51,482 nt of DNA, taken from Nemertoderma westbladi. Taxonomy: Eukaryota > Xenacoelomorpha > Nemertodermatida > Nemertodermatidae. Shown here piece by piece: positions 45,101 to 51,482 of the stretch. The notes below the pieces were generated by a model that was given only the letters and a program-made list of their open reading frames with translations, was not told the DNA's origin and made no database searches. Positions within the stretch are counted from its first letter, which is position 1; the number at the start of each line of letters is the position of its first letter. Position numbers and translations under genes: made by a program. The stretch covers positions 1 to 51,482 of the forward strand of contig JAUCBJ010005747.1 in assembly GCA_032718475.1 (NCBI GenBank), read 5' to 3'.

Positions 45101-46812
45101 TAGGATATAATCACTTTCGACCCATGGGTTGTAACACGACTTACCAGTCGAGTGGCGTAGTGCAGACGCTCCAATAGAATCCAATGTGCTTCCATAATTT
45201 GTTTGACTTATGGCACGACTTACCAATGGTGCAAGGGCCTAACCATTCATCGGTGACCCGTTTGTAGATTGTAGTTGAAATTGGATTTGTATATTTTTAC
45301 ATTTATAATCGATCGAATTTTTTTCGAATATCCAAACCTAAAATATTTATCTTAACCAAAAAAAGTACATATAACAAGCATTTTGGTAAATAATAAATCT
45401 TACGAAATTTACAGGTTTATCTGTCTCAGGGTTTTGTTTTTTGTTTCTTTTCGTCATTGTAAATATTTTTCTACGTTTTTTGGGGTTTTTTTTGTTTCCT
45501 TTATTTGTTGTTTCGTTTATTTTTTTGTTACTTTTGTTTGTTTCATGAACTGCCAAATAATTTTCCTATCGTTCCGACATCACTGCTATTAATTTTCCTA
45601 TCGTTCCGACATCACTGCTAATAATTTTCCTATCGTTCCGACATCACTGCTATTAATTTTCCTATCGTTCCGACATCACTGCTATTAATTTTCCTATCGT
45701 TCCGACATCACTGCTATTAATTTTCCTATCGTTCCGACATCACTGCTAATAATTTTCCTATCGTTCCGACATCACTGCTATTAATTTTCCTATCGTTCCG
45801 ACATCACTGCTATTAATTTTCCTATCGTTCCGACATCACTGCTAATAATTTTCCTATCGTTCCGACTTCACTGCTAATAATTTTCCTATCGTTCCGACAT
45901 CACTGCTAATAATTTTCCTATCGTTCCGACATCACTGCTATTAATTTTCCTATCGTTCCGACATCACTGCTATTAATTTTCCTATCGTTCCGACATCACT
46001 GCTAATAATTTTCCTATCGTTCCGACATCACTGCTATTAATTTTCCTATCGTTCCGACATCACTGCTATTAATTTTCCTATCGTTCCGACATCACTGCTA
46101 TTAATTTTCCTATCGTTCCGACATCACTGCTATTAATTTTCCTATCGTTCCGACATCACTGCTATTAATTTTCCTATCGTTCCGACATCACTGCTATTAA
46201 TTTTCCTATCGTTCCGACATCACTGCTATTAATTTTCCTATCGTTCCGACATCACTGCTATTAATTTTCCTATCGTTCCGACATCACTGCTATTAATTTT
46301 CCTATCGTTCCGACATCACTGCTATTAATTTTCCTATCGTTCCGACATCACTGCTATTAATTTTCCTATCGTTCTGACATCACTGCTATTAATTTTCCTA
46401 TCGTTCCGACATCACTGCTATTAATTTTCCTATCGTTCCGACATCACTGCTATTAATTTTCCTATCGTTCCGACATCACTGCTATTAATTTTCCTATCGT
46501 TCCGACATCACTGCTATTAATTTTCCTATCGTTCCGACATCACTGCTATTAATTTTCCTATCGTTCCGACATCACTGCTATTAATTTTCCTATCGTTCCG
46601 ACATCACTGCTATTAATTTTCCTATCGTTCCGACATCACTGCTATTAATTTTCCTATCGTTCCGACATCACTGCTATTAATTTTCCTATCGTTCCGACAT
46701 CACTGCTATTAATTTTCCGCTGTTTAGGATTTCTATATCGGAAAAGGAAATGGAGGAGACGATGTACGAACTGAAAGTAATTCAGGATAAAAATACCCGT
46801 TACATCGAAAGA
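42070..46812 (+). CDS. CCDC83: CCDC83-like coiled-coil protein, 5' part (exons 1-2)
   Basis: Exons 42070-42188 and 46728-46812 join in phase 2 to give a Lys/Gly-rich start, then GPTAQEAILAYRI and a helical segment ending VIQDKNTRYIER, cut at a phase-0 donor. From memory this aligns well with the N-terminus of vertebrate CCDC83 (a TSEALLDYQ-type motif, then a coiled coil ending in KNQKYHER), including the exon end before the next Asn. CCDC83 is a poorly studied, testis-enriched coiled-coil protein. The remaining exons must lie beyond the right edge, across the 63-bp array or further. The receptor gene lies head-to-head 1.1 kb upstream. Confidence 0.75.
42908..42930. repeat. Poly(C) tract, 23 bases
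   Basis: An uninterrupted C run in CCDC83 intron 1. Confidence 0.95.
43122..43135. promoter_or_regulatory. Perfect RFX X-box
   Basis: GTTACCATGGCAAC fits the RFX consensus of two inverted half-sites with a 2-base spacer. It lies about 930 bases into CCDC83 intron 1. A broken relative, TTGTTACCATGCAAAA, occurs at about 43282. A matching motif is not proof of binding. Confidence 0.5.
43857..43878. repeat. Poly(C) tract, 22 bases
   Basis: An uninterrupted C run in CCDC83 intron 1. Confidence 0.95.
44337..44369. repeat. Perfect hairpin, 15-bp stem and 3-base loop
   Basis: ATCGTCCCTTTCATT, loop CAA, then AATGAAAGGGACGAT. Perfect pairing over 15 bp. It is not placed like a terminator or a known RNA; it may be the core of a small foldback element. 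Confidence 0.7.
45558..46719. repeat. 32-bp minisatellite ending at the CCDC83 exon 2 acceptor
   Basis: About 36 copies of AATTTTCCTATCGTTCCGAC plus ATCACTGCTATT, with only T/A and C/T variants and no length change. The last copy runs into CCGCTGTTTAG, the 3' splice site of exon 2. On the gene's strand the unit contains no AG. Confidence 0.95.
46728..46812 (+). CDS. CCDC83: CCDC83-like exon 2
   Basis: Acceptor CTGTTTAG at 46720-46727; donor AGA|GTTAGT at 46813. Encodes ISISEKEMEETMYELKVIQD then KNTRYIER, an amphipathic coiled-coil segment. The other two frames hit stops. Confidence 0.78.
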
Positions 46813-46898
46813 GTTAGTTTAATATTTTATTATAGAATGTTAAATTCATTAAAATCTGCCAAAATTCATCAATAAACAACACCTGTCATAACTTTTAC

Positions 46899-46992
46899 CT
46901 TGAGCTCTTCCGATAAATCGATTGTCAATCACCACTAATTTGTGCTGCTCTGTATTCAGGTAGTCAATGTAGTCAACGGAAACATCCACCAT
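46899..46992 (-). CDS. Possible minus-strand exon of an unrecognised gene
   Basis: Between TTTATAG (46993-46999) and donor CAAG|GTAAAA (46898) there are 31 codons with strongly coding-like content: MVDVSVDYIDYLNTEQ, then HKLVVIDNRFIGRAQ. It could be an internal exon or a first exon starting at its own ATG. It lies antisense in the CCDC83 intron after exon 2. The pyrimidine tract before the acceptor is weak. I do not recognise the family and found no partner exon. Confidence 0.4.
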
Positions 46993-48299
46993 CTATAAAT
47001 GGTTTCTGTTAACAGTGGGTTACTGTAGAAAATAATTTGTAAGAATGTTATGTAGATGTAGCTAGGTAAAATTATCAAGCAGTTTGATCGGATGAAAATA
47101 ATTTGTTATCTGTGCTGATCTGATTCCAACCTAATGAAATGCATATCGATCGAATGATGTACAAATTGTAACCAAGTCCATACAATGCTGACGGCACTTA
47201 CTACAGTAGTTAGGTAGGTATTGTGCTATGGAATATTCCTTTGTTCATAATCTACAAATGCGGTGGTATATTCACGCCGATAACCTGTCATCAGAACAAT
47301 GAGAAATCCAGTCACAAAACCCTAAAGTTTGGCTCCATCGGGACGCCTTGCACTATAGAATTGATTATGGGATGGCCACATACTGTACTCGCTACTGCTG
47401 TGCGGCTACCTGACACTCAAGGATCGACCGCTAACCCACTCGCTCGGACCCAAAAGACCACTTATTGACCCCGACCAGGCTTATCGACGCAGATAGGCTA
47501 ATGAGATGCCGGGAAAGGGTTAGAGATTCCAGTTTATGAGACGGAAGATAAGCAGAAATTAGCATAAAACAGAAAGAAGGTTCTGTATTAGTGAGTTGGA
47601 TCAGTTTCTGATTAATCAACTTCTCGCTGACTCTGTGAATATTTCCCTCGTATCAGATAGCTACATATCTTGCCGGGCTCTTTGTCTTATGTTGTGAAGT
47701 TCTTATCGAAAGTTTCAAACCGTGTTTTTCTGTCAATCTTATTGCATAACCTGGTTGGTTAATGAAATAAATACATTGCGCATTAGGAAGCTCTGAGTAG
47801 TTTGTGTTGTTATTATTGTTTTGGTTTCTTCCCCACGAGAAAGGTGAGGTGCGGTGATTTTTTGTGAAGAAATTGTGGCTATGCTGCCCCCACCCCCCCC
47901 CCCCCCCCCCCCTTACTCTCATCCGTTCAGCCGTATTGTAATGGTCATTTGTAAGTAAAAGTAAACAAATATGCCCAACTCTCTCCCAGGAACTCTTTCT
48001 GTGAGAACTAATGCAGCGCATTTCGCAAGATATTTCGAATTCCGTTGTTTCGTTTTTATAGGGTTGTTATTTCCACGTGAGTTACTTTCAAGTGTAAGTC
48101 TTACCTCAATATTCACTTGGTAACAGCATATGGCTTATACTACCACTTAACTCAAGTACCTCCAACACTTAAGATCTTACCATATACCATATCATCCTAG
48201 CCCACCTGGCTTCTTGATCTTGACACGCTATATTATTAATTTGGTTTTATTTTATATAGAATAACTCAAAATGAATGGGAGATTCTTTTAGGCTCATTA
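46993..48299. other. Non-coding stretch, probably CCDC83 intron 2
   Basis: Contains a run of 20 C at 47893-47912 and several short frames (47223, 47431, 47653, 47919) without family resemblance. No CCDC83 exon 3 is visible. Confidence 0.45.
47893..47912. repeat. Poly(C) tract, 20 bases
   Basis: A C run preceded by GCCCCCA; with the earlier C block it makes 26 bases with one A. Confidence 0.95.
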
Positions 48300-51200
48300 A
48301 GCCAAGGAATGCTTGTTCACCCCATGGGTGATCTTCCACAGTAAACCCTTCCACTCTGTTTCCTAAAGGAATGCCTGTTCACCACCATGGGTGATCTTCC
48401 ACAGTAAACCCTTCCACTATGTTTCCTAAAGGAATGCCTGTTCACCACCATGGTTGATCTACCACAGTAAACCCTTCCAATCTGTTTCGTAAAGGAATGC
48501 CTATTCACCACCATGGGAGATCTTCCACAGTAAACCCTTCCACTCTGTTTCCCAAAGGAATGCCTGTTCACCACCATGGGTGATCTTCCGCAGTAAACCC
48601 TTCCACTCTGCTTCCCAAAGGAATGCCTGTTCACCACCATGGGTGATCTTCCACAATAAACCCTTCCACTCTGTTTCCTAAAGGAATGCCTGTTCACCAC
48701 CATGGGTGATCTTCCACAGTAAACCCTTCCACTCTGTTTCCTAAAGGAATGCCTGTTCACCACCATGGGTGATCTTCCACAGTAAACCCTTCCACTCTGT
48801 TTCCCAAAGGAATACATGTACACCACCATGGGTGATCTTCCACAATAAACCCTTCCACTCTGTTTCCTAAAGGAATGCCTGTTCACCACCATGGGTGATC
48901 TTCCACAGTAAACCCTTCCACTATGTTTCCTAAAGGAATGCCTGTTCACCACCATGGTTGATCTTCCACAGTAAACCCTTCCAATCTGTTTCGTAAAGGA
49001 ATGCCTATTCACCACCATGGGTGATCTTCCACAGTAAACCCTTCCACTCTGTTTCCTAAAGGAATGCCTGTTCACCACCATGGGTGATCTCCCACAGTAA
49101 ACCCTTCCACTCTGTTTCCTAAAGGAATGCCTGTTCACCACCATGGGTGATCTTCCACAGTAAACCCTTCCACTCTGTTTCCTAAAGGAATGCCTGTTCA
49201 CCACCATGGTTGATCTTCCACAGTAAACTCTTCCACTATGTTTCCTAAAGGAATGCCTGTTCACCACCATGGGTGATCTTCCACAGTAAACTCTTCCACT
49301 ATGTTTCCTAAAGGAATGCCTGTTCACCACCATGGGTGATCTTCCACAGTAAACCCTTCCACTCTGTTTCCTAAAGGAATGCCTGTTCACCACCATGGTT
49401 GATCTTCCACAGTAAACTCTTCCACTATGTTTCCTAAAGGAATGCCTGTTCACCACCATGGGTGATCTTCCACAGTAAACCCTTCGACTCTGTTTCCTAA
49501 AGGAATGCCTGTTCACCACCATGGGTGATCTTCCACAGTAAACCCTTCGACTCTGTTTCCTAAAGGAATGCCTGTTCACCACCATGGGTGATCTTCCACA
49601 GTAAACTCTTCCACTATGTTTCCTAAAGGAATGCCTGTTCACCACCATGGTTGATCTACCACAGTAAACCCTTCCAATCTGTTTCGTAAAGGAATGCCTA
49701 TTCACCACCATGGGAGATCTTCCACAGTAAACCCTTCCACTCTGTTTCCCAAAGGAATGCCTGTTCACCACCATGGGTGATCTTCCGCAGTAAACCCTTC
49801 CACTCTGCTTCCCAAAGGAATGCCTGTTCACCACCATGGGTGATCTTCCACAATAAACCCTTCCACTCTGTTTCCTAAAGGAATGCCTGTTCACCACCAT
49901 GGGTGATCTTCCACAGTAAACCCTTCCACTCTGTTTCCTAAAGGAATGCCTGTTCACCACCATGGGTGATCTTCCACAGTAAACCCTTCCACTCTGTTTC
50001 CCAAAGGAATACATGTACACCACCATGGGTGATCTTCCACAATAAACCCTTCCACTCTGTTTCCTAAAGGAATGCCTGTTCACCACCATGGGTGATCTTC
50101 CACAGTAAACCCTTCCACTATGTTTCCTAAAGGAATGCCTGTTCACCACCATGGTTGATCTTCCACAGTAAACCCTTCCAATCTGTTTCGTAAAGGAATG
50201 CCTATTCACCACCATGGGTGATCTTCCACAGTAAACCCTTCCACTCTGTTTCCCAAAGGAATGCCTGTTCACCACCATGGGTGATCTTCCGCAGTAAACC
50301 CTTCCACTCTGCTTCCCAAAGGAATGCCTGTTCACCACCATGGGTGATCTTCCACAATAAACCCTTCCACTCTGTTTCCTAAAGGAATGCCTGTTCACCA
50401 CCATGGGTGATCTTCCACAGTAAACCCTTCCACTCTGTTTCCTAAAGGAATGCCTGTTCACCACCATGGGTGATCTTCCACAGTAAACCCTTCCACTCTG
50501 TTTCCCAAAGGAATACATGTACACCACCATGGGTGATCTTCCACAATAAACCCTTCCACTCTGTTTCCTAAAGGAATGCCTGTTCACCACCATGGGTGAT
50601 CTTCCACAGTAAACCCTTCCACTATGTTTCCTAAAGGAATGCCTGTTCACCACCATGGTTGATCTTCCACAGTAAACCCTTCCAATCTGTTTCGTAAAGG
50701 AATGCCTATTCACCACCATGGGTGATCTTCCACAGTAAACCCTTCCACTCTGTTTCCTAAAGGAATGCCTGTTCACCACCATGGGTGATCTCCCACAGTA
50801 AACCCTTCCACTCTGTTTCCTAAAGGAATGCCTGTTCACCACCATGGGTGATCTTCCACAGTAAACCCTTCCACTCTGTTTCCTAAAGGAATGCCTGTTC
50901 ACCACCATGGTTGATCTTCCACAGTAAACTCTTCCACTATGTTTCCTAAAGGAATGCCTGTTCACCACCATGGGTGATCTTCCACAGTAAACTCTTCCAC
51001 TATGTTTCCTAAAGGAATGCCTGTTCACCACCATGGGTGATCTTCCACAGTAAACCCTTCCACTCTGTTTCCTAAAGGAATGCCTGTTCACCACCATGGT
51101 TGATCTTCCACAGTAAACTCTTCCACTATGTTTCCTAAAGGAATGCCTGTTCACCACCATGGGTGATCTTCCACAGTAAACCCTTCGACTCTGTTTCCTA

Positions 51201-51482
51201 AAGGAATGCCTGTTCACCACCATGGGTGATCTTCCACAGTAAACCCTTCGACTCTGTTTCCTAAAGGAATGCCTGTTCACCACCATGGGTGATCTTCCAC
51301 AGTAAACTCTTCCACTATGTTTCCTAAAGGAATGCCTGTTCACCACCATGGTTGATCTTCCACAGTAAACTCTTCCACAATGTTTCCTAAAGGAATGCCT
51401 GTTCACCACCATGGGTGATCTTCCACAGTAAACTCTTCCACTATGTTTCCTAAAGGAATGCCTGTTCACCACCATGGGTGAT
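48300..51482. repeat. 63-bp minisatellite, right end outside window
   Basis: About 50 copies of a 63-bp unit with words GGAATGCCTGTTCACCACCA, TGGGTGATCTTCCACAG and TAAACCCTTCCACTCTGTTT. Higher-order copying is clear: rare variants recur at 1197 bp (19 units; for example 48481 and 49678, 48811 and 50008) and 504 bp (8 units; 50008 and 50512). Because 63 is divisible by three and the unit lacks a stop in one minus-strand frame, that frame is open from the right edge to 48317 (1052 codons, 21-residue repeats MVVNRHSFRKQSGRVYCGRS). It closes where the first unit has lost one base. Confidence 0.95.

Larger units (their letters stand above)
42189..45557. other. CCDC83 intron 1, first part
   Basis: AT-rich, with poly(C) tracts at 42908-42930 and 43857-43878, a perfect X-box at 43122-43135, a cluster of TTCTAGAA words (43143-43770), a 15-bp-stem hairpin at 44337-44369, and a T-rich, AG-free run from 45430 to the 32-bp array. 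No convincing exon; frames at 42312-42726 and 45347-45592 look non-coding. Confidence 0.45.

Noticed and set aside
45347-45592. Lys/Asn-rich minus-strand frame and Phe-rich + strand frame
   Set aside because: Low-complexity T-rich intron sequence before the 32-bp array explains both.
1-51482. CRISPR arrays
   Set aside because: The tandem arrays are continuous repeats without unique spacers, and the DNA is eukaryotic.

Overview
This is animal (bilaterian) genomic DNA, not bacterial. Its genes are split by GT-AG introns, and it holds tRNA-derived SINEs, a LINE fragment, DNA transposons and very large minisatellites. The gene families, an invertebrate-style SINE body and the abundance of C/G homopolymers suggest a marine invertebrate, perhaps lophotrochozoan or ambulacrarian. 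The species cannot be named from the sequence alone.

Layout: 1-2912 is a 49-bp minisatellite that runs off the left edge. 3123-3348 looks like the last exon of an unrecognised + strand gene. 3675-11325 is a 7.6-kb satellite built from ~20-bp units. 12032-40982 (minus strand) is a complete seven-exon NR2E-family nuclear receptor of 487 aa, most like dissatisfaction (dsf). All six splice junctions keep phase. Its intron 5 holds a 29-bp minisatellite split by a 6.6-kb inverted-repeat DNA element (13655-20272). That element carries its own five-exon DUF4806-like gene, an 893-bp hAT-like MITE and a LINE fragment. Its 12.6-kb intron 1 contains a nested, antisense, intronless PCED1-like SGNH/GDSL hydrolase gene (33012-34607), followed by a 2.9-kb 35-bp minisatellite, and also a full SINE with target-site duplications.

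Head-to-head with the receptor, a + strand gene recognised as CCDC83 starts at 42070, and its second exon lies at 46728-46812. A 32-bp minisatellite fills the end of the intron between them. A coding-like minus-strand exon (46899-46992) and a 63-bp minisatellite (48300 to the right edge, open in one frame for 1052 codons) close the window.

The most unusual pattern is that several minisatellites sit on gene-processing signals. One repeats a 5' splice site about 34 times, one repeats a stop-codon cluster and a hairpin about 82 times, one forms a ~1.3-kb AG-free tract ending at a 3' splice site, and one repeats a branch-point-like motif beside a 3' splice site. No functional link between the genes is evident beyond nesting and the shared intergenic region of the receptor and CCDC83.
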